Below are positions 9,507 to 19,839 of a stretch of 64,000 nt of DNA, in pieces. Numbering within the stretch: the stretch's first letter is position 1; the number at the start of each line of letters is the position of its first letter. Source of the DNA: JACCZX01 sp963786295 (GTDB taxonomy: Bacteria > Pseudomonadota > Gammaproteobacteria > Burkholderiales > Burkholderiaceae_F). The stretch is from positions 124,001 through 188,000 of the forward strand of contig CAWAYV010000006.1 in NCBI GenBank assembly GCA_963786295.1, given 5' to 3'. Made by a program: the position numbers and the translations under genes. The notes beneath the pieces are model-generated. The model was not told the origin of the DNA. It made no database searches and was given only the letters and a program-made list of their open reading frames with translations.

Positions 9507-10583
9507 ATGATCTTCGTTACTGGTGGCGCAGGCTTCATCGGCTCCAACTTCGTGATCGACTGGTGCGGTCAGACGAATGAGAAGACGCTCGTCATCGACA
9601 AGCTTACCTACGCCGGCAATGCCGACAATCTCGCGCCCGTTACCCCGGATGGGCGAGTACATCTTGTACGTGTCGATATCTGCGATGGTGAATCGATTGC
9701 AACGTTGCTGCGGACGCATCGGCCGCGCGCGCTGCTGCATTTTGCTGCCGAGAGCCATGTCGATCGCTCGATTCTGGGGCCAGCTGACTTTGTTCGCACC
9801 AATGTAAATGGGACCTTCGCCCTGCTCGAGGCCACCCGCTCGTACTGGCAGGGGCTAGGCGAAGCCGAGCGCGCGGCATTTCGCTTCATTCACGTGTCGA
9901 CGGATGAGGTATTCGGATCGCTCGAGGCGGATGATGCTGCCTTTGATGAAAACAGCCCTTACGCGCCGAATAGTCCGTACTCGGCCAGCAAAGCGGCGTC
10001 CGATCATCTGGTACGTGCCTACCACCACACGTATGCCCTTCCGACCATCACCACTTGTTGCAGCAATAACTACGGGCCGTATCAGTTTCCCGAGAAGTTG
10101 ATTCCGTTGATGATTCTAAATGCGCTCGAGCAACGGCCACTGCCGGTCTATGGGGATGGCTTGAACGAGCGTGACTGGTTGTTCGTTTCCGATCATTGCT
10201 CAGCGATCCGTGCCGTCCTCGAGCGAGGGCAGGTCGGGCATGTGTACCACGTCGGCGGGCGCAACTGCATCAGGAACATCGATGTCGTGCGGGCCGTCTG
10301 TCGCCTGCTCGATGAACTGCAACCACGTGCAAGTGGGTCGTACGCGGACGGCATCAGCTTCGTGCGCGACCGGCCGGGGCATGACCGTCGATATGCGATC
10401 AATCCGCAGAAGATTGAAACTGATCTTGGATGGCGCGCGCGTGAGAGTTTTGACTCCGGCCTGCGCAAGACGGTGCGCTGGTATCTGGACCATTCGGATT
10501 GGGTGCAGAAAGTGCGAAGTGGTGAGTATCGAAACTGGATCGAGCGGCAATATGGGCCAGCCGCGTCGCACCCGCCGCACTGA
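9507..10583 (+). CDS. rmlB: dTDP-glucose 4,6-dehydratase
   Basis: Second step of dTDP-L-rhamnose synthesis. 358 residues with an uninterrupted frame. NAD-binding TGGAGFIGSNFV (5-16), AAESHVDRSI (80-89), HVSTDEVFGSL with the catalytic TDE (132-134), YSASK (158-162), and CSNNYGPYQFPEKLIPLMI. The C-terminal segment DRPGHDRRYAINPQKI is typical of RmlB. It is first in a rightward operon of glycosyltransferases. The other rml genes are in two different transcription units (rmlC at 30.4 kb; rmlA and rmlD at 32-34 kb), but together they make the full pathway. Confidence 0.96.
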   Translation: MIFVTGGAGFIGSNFVIDWCGQTNEKTLVIDKLTYAGNADNLAPVTPDGRVHLVRVDICDGESIATLLRTHRPRALLHFAAESHVDRSILGPADFVRTNVNGTFALLEATRSYWQGLGEAERAAFRFIHVSTDEVFGSLEADDAAFDENSPYAPNSPYSASKAASDHLVRAYHHTYALPTITTCCSNNYGPYQFPEKLIPLMILNALEQRPLPVYGDGLNERDWLFVSDHCSAIRAVLERGQVGHVYHVGGRNCIRNIDVVRAVCRLLDELQPRASGSYADGISFVRDRPGHDRRYAINPQKIETDLGWRARESFDSGLRKTVRWYLDHSDWVQKVRSGEYRNWIERQYGPAASHPPH

Positions 10584-11865
10584 AGTGCTGGCACGCACCA
10601 CGCAACTGCTGCACGCGACACGTAGCTATTACGCTGCACACGGCTTCCTAAGCACGCTCACCAAGGCATCGCTCTGGCTGTTAGAGCGTGCGTTGCATGA
10701 GCGTCCAACTCGCGCAGATTCGATGCGCTCGGAAAAGGGCGCACGGGGGGCGCGCTTCCGCTCGGTCAACGCGTCACGCTCCGAGCAGGTCGCGAGCTCT
10801 GTCTTGATACGTTCTGGTGCGCGACGCGCGCGCGTCCTAACGTATCGCTGGCATGTCTCACATCAATACGAACTCTGGAAACTGCCGATCGACGTCACTC
10901 TGGTCACCGGCACTGGAAGCGACATGTCCGATCACTGGGACTACGGACGACGACCGTTGCCGACAAACGCGCGATTCGCTGCGATCGACGACATCGACCC
11001 GCGCGATTACGACTTGGCGATCCTGCATTTCGATGAAAATGTTCTCGCGCCCGAAAATACCAACGGCGTGATCGGGGCGGGGTGGGGCGCTGCATTCAAA
11101 CTGTTCTGTGAACAGCTCGATTTGCCGAAGGTTGCGATCTGCCATGGCACGCCACAGTTCTACGGGCAATACAACGCCGCTTACACGGGCGCGAATTTGA
11201 TGCAGCCGATCGAAACGGAAAGGCAGCGGCTGGTCGACTACTTGGGCGACATTCACGTCGTCTGCAACTCGTACCAGGCACAGGCTGAATGGCGTTTTCG
11301 CCGATCGAGCGTCATCTGGCATGGATTCGATCCGGAAGAGTTTCCGCCGGCAACGTACGAGCGAGGCATCCTGTCACCGCTCGGGCCGCTGGTACTCTCG
11401 CGGCCACATTACCGCGGGTACTTTCTTTATCGACAAGTCTTCGACGGTCACTACGACCAATTGCGCCCCGAAACACTGCAGGTTCCCGAGCCTGAATCGC
11501 CCCACGCGGGTAACGCCTACGCGCTTGCCAAATTCCGCTCTTATGTCAATGAACTGCGCCGGTATTCCGTCTATTTCAATCCGACGCTGCGGTCGCCGAT
11601 GCCGCGGGCGCGGGGAGAACCGATGATGTGCGGGCTGGTGACCGTCAGCGCCCGTAATCACGACGTCGACAGGTTCATCGAAAATGGAGTGGACGGCTTC
11701 TACGCCGAGGATGCGGATGAATTGAGATCGCAGCTCTACTTCCTGGTGCGCAACTCGGACGTGACCCGCCGCGTCGGCGCTGCCAGCCGCGCCAAGGCGA
11801 TTAAGGTCTTTCACATACAGCGGTATCTAGCTGACTGGAAACGACTGATCTCGCACGTCGTGTAA
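10552..11865 (+). CDS. GT-B fold glycosyltransferase (GT4-like)
   Basis: About 437 residues from ATG 10552, which overlaps the rmlB end by 32 bp; a later ATG at 10723 is possible. The first ~60 residues are basic and poorly conserved in look. Then come YDLAILHFDENVL, VAICHGTPQFYGQYN and VCNSYQAQAEWRFRRSSVIWHGFDPEEF, a typical linker between the two Rossmann domains. The end has YSVYFNPTLRSPMPRARGEPMM and FIENGVDGFYAEDADEL, which resembles the donor-binding C-terminal region of GT4 enzymes. It is presumably a cytoplasmic O-antigen glycosyltransferase using one of the locally made nucleotide sugars. The sugar cannot be read from sequence. Confidence 0.75.
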   Translation: MGQPRRTRRTEVLARTTQLLHATRSYYAAHGFLSTLTKASLWLLERALHERPTRADSMRSEKGARGARFRSVNASRSEQVASSVLIRSGARRARVLTYRWHVSHQYELWKLPIDVTLVTGTGSDMSDHWDYGRRPLPTNARFAAIDDIDPRDYDLAILHFDENVLAPENTNGVIGAGWGAAFKLFCEQLDLPKVAICHGTPQFYGQYNAAYTGANLMQPIETERQRLVDYLGDIHVVCNSYQAQAEWRFRRSSVIWHGFDPEEFPPATYERGILSPLGPLVLSRPHYRGYFLYRQVFDGHYDQLRPETLQVPEPESPHAGNAYALAKFRSYVNELRRYSVYFNPTLRSPMPRARGEPMMCGLVTVSARNHDVDRFIENGVDGFYAEDADELRSQLYFLVRNSDVTRRVGAASRAKAIKVFHIQRYLADWKRLISHVV

Positions 11866-11873
11866 GGACTTTA

Positions 11874-12677
11874 GTGTCGCCACCGGTACAACTATGGCGG
11901 ATCGCCGAAGGCGTTTTCGTGGCCACGGAGGCGGGCGAACCGACGGCAAGCACGATTCCGGTGTCCGCTTCCGAGCTGATGCAATTGATTGCCGCGTGTC
12001 CCGAAGTCTGGTCGCGCGTAGCAACCTCGAACCAGTGCCGACGGATGTTGGATACACCGTCCCCCTGGACGGCGCTGGCTACGGGACTCACTGATGGTGA
12101 AGTCGCCGCCTCCTTAAGAGGCGCTACGATAGCCCTCGTAGGTGATGCCGTGCGCGAAGACACGGGGTGGGCCGAGCTCGAAGGACTTCGCGAACAGGGG
12201 CTGGCCCGGCTTGTGTTCCTCCATCCGAATCGCAGTGATGGCAGCGTCGTGTCGATCGAGTTGCGCCGTTCGAGAACGAAGTGGCGCGGGTACGCCAAGT
12301 TGCTCGACCTGTTTCGCCAGGCATCGGGTCGCTCGATGTTCGCGCACGCGCAACACGAGCAACCGTGCATGTGGATAGCCGGCCCATTGCAAGAGGCCGA
12401 AGAACACGCTGACTTGACCGATGACTTCGCTCTATTCGAAGGCACGCGGCAGTTGCCTCCGGTTCCAGTTTCGCACTCCGAGATCCGGCAGCGCGGCGAC
12501 GGCCGCTACCTGATCAAATCGGGCCAAGTGTTCTTTTCATCGACGCGCGGGCAGCGGCCAGGTTCGATGTGGATGGTCAAGCGCAATTCGGACACTGAAC
12601 GCCGGCTTCCTTTTCTTGTCGACGGACGATTGCGCCGGTTGCCTACGAGCACAGGCCTCCGCTGGCGGACGAGATAG
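11874..12677 (+). CDS. Unrecognised 267-residue protein in the O-antigen operon
   Basis: I do not recognise this protein. The frame opens at GTG 11874, nine bases after the upstream glycosyltransferase, and ends 21 bp before the next, so it is almost certainly co-transcribed. No signal peptide or membrane segment is visible. The middle holds a strand/helix pattern (GATIALVGDAVREDTG, LEGLREQGLARLVFLHPN) that could be a Rossmann-like fold. A later region (FRQASGRSMFAHAQHEQPCMW) is rich in His. The C-terminus is basic. Possible roles are an accessory to the flanking glycosyltransferases or a diverged transferase; nothing in the sequence decides. Some indel error near the 3' end cannot be excluded. 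Confidence 0.6.
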   Translation: MSPPVQLWRIAEGVFVATEAGEPTASTIPVSASELMQLIAACPEVWSRVATSNQCRRMLDTPSPWTALATGLTDGEVAASLRGATIALVGDAVREDTGWAELEGLREQGLARLVFLHPNRSDGSVVSIELRRSRTKWRGYAKLLDLFRQASGRSMFAHAQHEQPCMWIAGPLQEAEEHADLTDDFALFEGTRQLPPVPVSHSEIRQRGDGRYLIKSGQVFFSSTRGQRPGSMWMVKRNSDTERRLPFLVDGRLRRLPTSTGLRWRTR

Positions 12678-12698
12678 ACGGCGGCGATCAAAGCGGGG

Positions 12699-13982
12699 GT
12701 GACGCATCGAGAGCCGCTGCGGCGTGGCGACAACGTTGTGGTGCTGACGCATGCGCTGCCGCCTGGCGGGGCTGAGCGGCAGTGGTGCTACCTCGCAGGT
12801 GAACTTAAGCAAATGGGATTCAACGTCGAGTTCGTCACACTCTCGAAGCTGGAGGGTGAGAACAGGCACTACTTACCGTTGCTCGCCGGTGAAGCGGTCA
12901 AACTCACCGAGGTTCCACAGCGGCACCAGAGTGAAAGCGAGATGCTCTCAGCCGTACGGGCGGCTCTTGAACGAATCACCTCTGGAGCGCCAACGATCGC
13001 GACCGAAAACCCTTTCGGCTCGCACCTGGGGGACGTTGTCGAACTTTTTGCTCGCGTGAAGCCACGTGTCGTGTTTGCGCAGCTCGACTACTGCAACCTC
13101 GTGGCCGCAGCGGCCGGAATACTGGCGCAGGTGCCGCAGATCGTCCTGTCATTCCGCAACTACAACCCAAGCCGCTTCTCGTACTTTGCCAAGGAGTGGT
13201 TTCAGCCGTGGTACCGGCTGCTAATGGAGGCGCCCAACGTGGTACTGACGGGCAACTCGCGTACGGCCAACGCCGACTACGCACAATGGGCAGGCATCGA
13301 CGCGAGTCGTATCCATATTGTTCCCAATGCGATCGATGTGAAGTCATTGGCGGCGCGGGCTTCGAGTGCTTCTGCGAAACTGAGGCGAAAACTCGGTCTC
13401 GCAGCAGATACTCCGGTCATCCTCGGCGTCTTTCGCCTCAGCGAAGAAAAGCGCCCGACGCTCTTCGTCGAGACCGTGGCCACGGTATTGGCACGCGTTC
13501 CCCGCGTGCGCGCGCTCATTGTCGGTGTGGGACCGCTCGAGTCGGCGGTGCGCCGGCGAATCGAAGAGTTGAAGATAGGCTCGTCGGTGCAACTCTTGGG
13601 ACGGCGCGATGACGTGCCGGAGTTGATGGCGATCTCTTCGCTGTTGCTGCTGACTTCCAGCCTTGAAGGAATGCCCAATGTTGTACTGGAGGCGCAGGCG
13701 GTCGGAATACCGGTTGTTGCTTCGGACGTAGGAGCCGTTTCCGATTGCATCATCGACGGTCAGACGGGGTATGTCGTGGGCCAAGACGACCGCGAAGGCT
13801 TCGCACTGCGCTGCGCTCAGCTACTTGAGAATCATGAGTTGAGAAGGAAGCTTGGCGCCAGCGGCACGGAATTCGTTCGCAATTCGTTCTCGCGCCGCGT
13901 GATGGCCGAGCGGTATCTGGCGGTGCTGAATTCGGACTGCAGCGAAAGCACGATGAAGGCAGTCGGTGCGACGGCAGCGTAG
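12699..13982 (+). CDS. GT4 family glycosyltransferase
   Basis: 427 residues from GTG 12699, intact. GT-B fold: N-terminal VVVLTHALPPGGAERQW (13-29), whose GGAERQ is a common GT4 acceptor-domain signature. Then VFAQLDYCNLVAAAAGI, NSRTANADYAQWAGID, and the hinge IHIVPNAIDVKSL. The C-terminal donor domain has ILGVFRLSEEKRPTLFVE, VQLLGRRDDVPELMA and SSLEGMPNVVLEAQAVGIPVVAS with the retaining EX7E pair. It is a paralogue of the GT4 gene at 19836-21572: both share GGAERQ, a DYCN motif, EEKRP and EGMPNV/EGLPNV. It is predicted to elongate the lipid-linked glycan on the cytoplasmic face. Confidence 0.88.
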   Translation: MTHREPLRRGDNVVVLTHALPPGGAERQWCYLAGELKQMGFNVEFVTLSKLEGENRHYLPLLAGEAVKLTEVPQRHQSESEMLSAVRAALERITSGAPTIATENPFGSHLGDVVELFARVKPRVVFAQLDYCNLVAAAAGILAQVPQIVLSFRNYNPSRFSYFAKEWFQPWYRLLMEAPNVVLTGNSRTANADYAQWAGIDASRIHIVPNAIDVKSLAARASSASAKLRRKLGLAADTPVILGVFRLSEEKRPTLFVETVATVLARVPRVRALIVGVGPLESAVRRRIEELKIGSSVQLLGRRDDVPELMAISSLLLLTSSLEGMPNVVLEAQAVGIPVVASDVGAVSDCIIDGQTGYVVGQDDREGFALRCAQLLENHELRRKLGASGTEFVRNSFSRRVMAERYLAVLNSDCSESTMKAVGATAA

Positions 13983-14011
13983 CGACGTGTTCACTTGATC
14001 CTTGGCGCGGT

Positions 14012-16293
14012 ATGTCGACTGTACGATTGACAGGCTGGCTCATCTGCGCCTGCGGTGTCATCGGCGCTATCGCGATGGCAATCGGTGCTTGGACGCTTGC
14101 GCCGGACGCCAAGAGGTTGCGCCGACTTCGATTTCTTACGAAGCAGGCGTTGCCTATGTCATCGATCTACCCGACGACCGCTACGGAATTCTGCGAGCGT
14201 CGCGTGACGCCTTCGTGCTGCTGCCGTCGCCGATGCGGCTGCTGGAGGATGGTCGAGCGATCGGCTGGCCAGTCCAGACCTTCGATGAAGTGGCAGAAAA
14301 GGGTGGAGGCCGCTTCGCCTACGTGCACCCGGTAGTCGCCTTCTCCGCTTCGGATGGCTCCGACCCTCGAACCAACGGTCGCGCATACTCGATTGAGCGA
14401 CCGATCAAGCCGCGGCTTGCTGCCTGGTGTGTTACGGCGCTCGCCGTGCTGATCGGCTCCGGGCTCGCGTTTCCGGACCGGATGCGAAGTACCGCGATCG
14501 CATTGCTGCGCGTTGGGCCGAGTCCGGATATCGCTTCGCGAGCCCGCGATATCACCCGCAGCTGGCTCGCAACATTCGCGGTGCTCGCCGTGACGACAGT
14601 GGTCGCCGTCGCAGAGCTTCTGATGATGTGGTGGGCGAGCGCGAGCACGCAGTTCGGTATTGCGGGCTTTCTTCCGGTCAGCGACGCGCTCGGCTATTAC
14701 AACTGCGCAGTGTGGATCGGCGCTATCGATCCGCAGGATGCATCGGCGAGCTTGAACGACTGGTGCGCCCGCCGGATACTCTACCCATCAGTATTGAGTT
14801 CAGTTCTCGGCCTTGCAGGATGGAGGCCGAGTGTCGCGCTGCTGGCACAGGCAGCAGCGATCGGATTGTCAGCTGGCGTGCTGTTGCTGGCGCTGCAGCG
14901 AAGCTTCGGGTGGATTACTGCGATCCTGACAACGCTGGCAGTGCTGGCATTCGCACGCGAAGTAGCGCTCGGCAGCTTCGTCACCGAGGCCTTCGGCCTG
15001 CCTGCGGGACTGATCGCGCTGGCACTGCTTGCTCTTGGCCGTGCGCGATCGGGAGATTTCTACCGGCGCACTGGTGCTGGGCCTGCTCGTGTTCAGCGTC
15101 GGCATGGCGATGCGTGCGGGTGCGATGTTCTCGCTGCCGCTGTTGCTCTTGTGGGTATGGCTGATAACGCGATCGATGGCGCGGCGGAAGCGCGTCGCGT
15201 TAATGGTGTTTGCTTTGGCAGCGCTTGCGGCTGGCCCCTTGCTTCAGTACACGATAGTTGCAGCCACCGGCGGAAATCCGGCCAACAGCGGCGGCAACTT
15301 CGCTGCATCGCTGTACGGTTTGTCGACCGGGTCTCGCGACTGGAGTCAGGCGTACCGCGATTTTGCCGAGACTCTCGGCAGCAAGCCGGAAACGATCGCG
15401 TTTCAGGCGATTCAACAGGCTGCACTGGACAACATCGTGCAGCAGCCGACCGTGTTCGCCGGTTCATTGATCGCCGCAGGGAAACACTTCGCGCAATCAC
15501 TGTTCACGTTCGGCCCGTTTGCGAAATACAACACACTTACTACCTGGCTCTTCTGTTTCGGGCTAGGGCTATGCGCACTTCACTTCCGGCGTCCAGCCGC
15601 CTCGCTGCTTCTGATACTTTGTGCCGGTGATTTCTTGAGTGCGCCGTTTGTTTACGACAGTGGTGGGCATCGGGTTTTCGCAGTATCTGTCGCCGCGCGC
15701 ATTGCCGTCGTCGCTTACGCAATAGCGTGGTTCGCAGGCTTGCTCGTGCGTCACGCGGACGACGTCGTTACTTCAGGCGCGGCTGCTGCCAGTCCGATTG
15801 CTCGAGACCGGTTGCCGGTCGCGCTTGCAAGCGTGATGGGGTTGACTCTGATAGCGCTCGCTGTCTTCCCGTAACGTGGGTCTCGTCAACGTGGCGCCTC
15901 ACGCCGATCGCATTGACGAAGTCCTGTCCCGCGGACCAGCTCGAAGTCATCGCGCGGCCCGGTCGCGAATCGATCCGAATCAGCTTCGGCGCCCGCTCGC
16001 TTCCACTGGACGATGAAGAGCTAGGCAGCCCGGTAGGTACGATGGAATCCGATCCGACCCTCAAGCAGGAGTGGTGGGGTCGCGAATTTCCGACTGCGGT
16101 GAAGGGCACCGAGATCCTGTATGCAGTCCGGCGCGATCCGCAGAATCTGGGGACCGTCGTCGCAGCGTTCAGCAGGGCTCCACTCGAATTTGCGGACGAT
16201 CGGCCGAGGGCGCTGTGCCTTACACGCCAGCCGTCTGCCGAAATGAAGATCGGCGATCTGACCGGCTCATCAGATCACTTCGATTTTGGATAG
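14012..16293 (+). CDS. Multi-pass membrane protein A with exoplasmic EDG/GGGRF/SDGSDPR module, frameshifted
   Basis: I do not recognise a named family. It reads as one ~760-residue protein with frame changes near 14120, 15055 and 15880. Order: an N-terminal membrane anchor (LICACGVIGAIAMAIGAWTL); a soluble module with RLLEDGRAIG, EKGGGRFAYVHPVVAFS and SDGSDPRTNGRAYSI; then about 10 hydrophobic segments. The membrane part contains GFLPVSDALGYYNCAVW, GSFVTEAFGLPAGLIALAL and SVGMAMRAGAMFSLPLLLL. Next come a loop GNPANSGGNFAASLYGLSTG and a C-terminal soluble domain from about 15890. The gene at 16300 is a paralogue along its whole length. The architecture and a membrane-surface SDALGYY motif make a GT-C-type, polyprenyl-phosphate-sugar-dependent transferase possible; that is inference. 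Confidence 0.65.
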
Positions 16294-16299
16294 CGCGCG

Positions 16300-18935
16300 A
16301 TGAGCGTTGGCGAAACGTCCGGGCCGCACTCAGGCTTGGCGGCGAGCATCTCGTCGCTCATGCGACCTGTTGCAGATAGAGTGATTCATTGGCGCAAATC
16401 GATCGCTTCTGCCGGATTCGCCCTCTGCGCGGCGATCGTCGCAGCGGCCCTGTTCGCGCCGACGATCAACGCACCGGTTGCGGTGCAGACGTGCTCGCCA
16501 CGACGGCGGGTTTCTCTACATCGCACCGGTGCGCGTCCTGCGCGGAATGCGCTTCTATCGCTGAGCTCCGACTCGATGTCACACCCCGACGCATCCCGGC
16601 TGCACTTGTTCGAAGATGGCAGGCCGCTCGGGCCGGCCCATTCCCTTCACGACGCAGTGCGCGAGCTTGGCGGTGGGCGCTTTTTGCACTGGGGCACCGC
16701 AGCTGTGGTTTTCGACGTCGGACGGGACTGATCCCCGCCTGAATCAACGGAGCTATGAAATCCGTTCCCGGCTCTCGCTGAAGCCGGTCATGGTGCGATA
16801 GCGGGATTGCCTCGTTTTCGCGCTCGCGTTCGTTGCCTTCACCATCTCGCTAAAGACGCAGCGCTGGTGCTTGGGCGTGGTCGATTACGTGCGGCGACGG
16901 TCCGGCGTGTCTCGCGCATCGTATCGATTCCGCGTGGCGCCGTTACGCGAACTGTTCTCGAGTCCCTTACTGCTGATGCGTGCGATCGGTTATCTGTTGC
17001 TGATCGCCGCTGCCATTTACGTGGTCGCGATCATCTATGCGATGTTGACCGGCTCGGCTTTACCCACCGCGGCCCCGATTCAGTCGTCGCCGCTGGCGAC
17101 GCTGGCGGCGGAATGGGAACCGTTGTTCCATTTGCTGTTGATCGTTCTGGCGATGCTGGGTGCGGCGGCCTCATGGCTGAGTCTTATCGCCTTCGGAGGC
17201 ATAGCAGCGCAGCGGCGCGACGAGCTCCTGCTCGGGCGATTTCTCCGTCGATGGGGCGTTCTTTCTGGCAATTGTGCTTGTCGGTCTTTTCGGTCAGCGC
17301 GATCTGGGCCGGCGTTCCAAGAGCGGACGATCTCAACTGGGCGAGCATCGCGGGTCTGATTCCGTTTTCGGATGCCAACGGCTACTTCGCAGCAACCCAC
17401 GATCAAGCCAAGGATGGGTCGTGGAATGTCATTTCGTTGCGCCGACCGCTGGCGGCTGCGTTTCGATCGACGATGATGTTCGCCGCGGGATTCGCCTATG
17501 CGAATGCAATCCTGTTGCAGGTGACGCTGCTCGCCTGTGCGGCGTATGTCGGCGGCTCGCGCAATCGGTCTATGGCGCGGCGTGTATGCGGGCTTGGCGT
17601 TCTTTGCGCTGAGCTATGTGACCGTGCGATTGTTCCTGCCCGACATTCCTGACCGAACCACTCGGTCTGTTTTGGGCACTGCTTGCAATCCCGTTCCTGA
17701 TTGCGTCGCTCCGCGACGGATCCTTGAAGAACGGCCTGTTGGGCTTTGCAATGATTGCCGTCGCGCTGTCGATGCGTCCCGGAGCAATGTTTGTCATCGC
17801 TGCACTCGGTCTGTGGCTCGTTTGGAGGTTCGGCGAGAATGCAAGGCAGCGTCTCTTGGCGGCTGCCTACGCGGCGGCTGTCTTCGCGCTGGTCGTTGGC
17901 GCGAGCCAGCTTGTGAACAGGGCATACGGAGCGGGACAGCACCGTCACCGGAAGCAACTTTCTCCTACACGCTCTGCGGCCTTTCAATCGGTACCGACTG
18001 GAACGGTTGTTTGGAGCGTTACGACGAAGTCAAGAATCTGACTTCGGAAAAGCTGTTGACCGACTTCATGTATCAGAAGGCGCTGGAAAACATCGCTGCA
18101 CAGCCGGAAGTCATCGTCGAGCCGTCTCTATCCTCAGTCTCGGCAATTTGCCCAGGAACTGCCTGCCGCGCTGTGGCGCGGCTACTCATGGCGAGGCAAG
18201 CGACTCTCCGACGCTGCGGCGGCATGTTTTTCGCGCTTTGCGGCCGCGGGACTGCTTTTCGTTGCTCGTTCGCCGGCGAGAGAAGGGCGAGATTGCGTTC
18301 TGGGTGCTGATCTGGGCCGGTGTCATCGCTTCAGCGGCTTTCGTTCACTTCGATGATGGCCGGCGGGTGATGATGGTCGGCTATCCGCTGCTGTGGATGT
18401 TTCTCGCGAGCGGGTTCACCGCAGCCCGTGGTCGCGGCGCCTACCCTCGCGACGCAGCAGGCTGCCCATTTACGGCGCGACGGGCACTGGTATGCGCGCG
18501 GTGATCCTGTTCTTCGTTATCCCATGGCTTGCGCACAGCATGTCGCCGGCGCCGGATTTGAGGCGCGGCCTCGTGCATGACCGTCGACGCCGAGCGAGCA
18601 TGTCGTTCTTGCCGGTAGGCGCGTCACCGGCGTCACGGTGGTTGCGGATGATCAGCCGCTGCGCACCGACATACCAACCCTTCATCTCTCGCGGTTTGCC
18701 GAGCTCATCAAGCTGAGCAACGTTGAGATGTATCAGGGAATACTTAGCCCAGCAGGCGCCGACGGCTCCGTTTGGGTTCATCTGGGCGCCCAGGCTCGAG
18801 ACAAGGAGCGCACAGTGACTTTCAGTACATCGTGCCGGCGGAGGTCATGCAGCGGACCGACGTGAAGGTCTGGAAGTTTCGTGTTCGCGAGTGGAACAGG
18901 AAGCAGCCTTACGGCCCGTACTGGTTCTTCGTTGA
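16300..18935 (+). CDS. Multi-pass membrane protein B, tandem paralogue of A, heavily frameshifted
   Basis: It begins six bases after protein A and has the same domain order. It opens with an N-terminal membrane segment (ASAGFALCAAIVAAALFAP). The module follows: RLHLFEDGRPLG, VRELGGGRFLHWG and STSDGTDPRLNQRSYEI. Further membrane segments come next, with DLNWASIAGLIPFSDANGYFAA matching the SDALGYY region of A, and AVALSMRPGAMFVIAALGLW matching its RAGAMF region. Then comes a loop NFSYTLCGLSIGTDWNG split between frames, FWVLIWAGVIASAAFVHFDDG, and a C-terminal soluble domain. At least six frame changes are needed (near 16500, 16700, 16870, 17270, 17640 and 17930, with others after 18100). The true stop is unresolved. 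I place it at TGA 18933-18935, because the nominal frame otherwise runs into the convergent methyltransferase gene. Confidence 0.55.
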
Positions 18936-18963
18936 GAACGCTGAGGCGCTCGCTGATTCGGCC

Positions 18964-19839
18964 TTACGCGGTGACCGGTTCGCTTTGTTGGCGAGCGACG
19001 AATTCCTTCACCAAAGCCCGTTGGTCACTCTTCGAGCGGCGAAAGAGAAACTCCGAACACGCCTGGCCGGTTGCCACATTGACCAGCGCGAATCCGTGTC
19101 TCTGCTCCAGAAAGTCGACTGTCTCCTGATCACCGGCGAACTCCATCGGCCAGCCGCCCAGCCAGTCGCGAATATCGGTGAAGAGATCCATTCCGCGCTG
19201 AAATTTGTACTGCATCGCGCGCTTGACGAGTTGATTCACATTGCGGAGCTTCTTGTCCAGCATGAAGTTCCAGACGTACCACCACACCATTCGCTGCCGC
19301 TGGAAATAACCGGATCGGTTGTACTTCTGTTTGACTTCGAGCCAGAACTCGGGTGAAGCCTGCGACGGTGCGTCCGACGAATACAGGGCAATGTAGAAGA
19401 TTCCGCCATCTGCGACTGCGGATTGCGCATTCTCTACCGCCTGCCAAAGGTGCCCCGTATGGTGAAGCACGCCCCAGGAGTAAACAAAGTTCCACTTGCC
19501 CAGCGATGCGATGTAATTTGAGTCCAGTACGTCGCCACGCTCGATCGTCCAGTTGGACGGCCGGCCGGCAGCTTCCCACATCAACCTGGTTGCGGCCACC
19601 GAATCGGGATCGTAGTCGAAGCTGTGCACGCGCCGCGCTCCAGACTGCCAGGCAGCAAGCGAATGCATGCCGCTGCCGCAGCCGATATCGAGGAAGTCCA
19701 GACCTTCCATCGACTCGCGACCGATAAAGTCGAGGATGCGCTTCTTGGCGATATCGCATCGCTCCTGCGTGAAATTTCTGCGCACGAACCGGCTCCAGTT
19801 ACGGCCGAACGCGAACCGCTGTTCGCCGGCGGCGCTCAT
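18964..19839 (-). CDS. Class I SAM-dependent methyltransferase
   Basis: About 291 residues from ATG 19839; the open frame extends 15 codons further up, but this ATG overlaps the upstream GT4 stop in the ATGA form seen throughout the operon. SAM motif I is LDFLDIGCGSGMHSLAA, followed by VHSFDYDPDSVAA with an acidic residue for the ribose and WNFVYSWGVLHHTGHLWQAV. This fits the Methyltransf_11/25-like group. The C-terminal half (about 130 residues, with FWLEVKQKYNRSG, WWYVWNFMLDKK and ARDWLGGWPMEF-like elements) is an extension common in sugar or lipid methyltransferases. It is last in the long leftward operon that also carries wzm and wzt. O-methylation of a glycan residue is likely but not proven. 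Confidence 0.8.
   Translation of the reverse strand: MSAAGEQRFAFGRNWSRFVRRNFTQERCDIAKKRILDFIGRESMEGLDFLDIGCGSGMHSLAAWQSGARRVHSFDYDPDSVAATRLMWEAAGRPSNWTIERGDVLDSNYIASLGKWNFVYSWGVLHHTGHLWQAVENAQSAVADGGIFYIALYSSDAPSQASPEFWLEVKQKYNRSGYFQRQRMVWWYVWNFMLDKKLRNVNQLVKRAMQYKFQRGMDLFTDIRDWLGGWPMEFAGDQETVDFLEQRHGFALVNVATGQACSEFLFRRSKSDQRALVKEFVARQQSEPVTA

Noticed and set aside
10171..10551. A longer N-terminus for the glycosyltransferase at 10552, reaching into rmlB
   Set aside because: Those ~127 codons are an out-of-frame shadow of rmlB, which is clearly the real gene there.
18936..19356. Extension of membrane protein B into the convergent methyltransferase
   Set aside because: The residues past 18935 mirror the methyltransferase coding strand; an indel has most likely hidden the stop codon.
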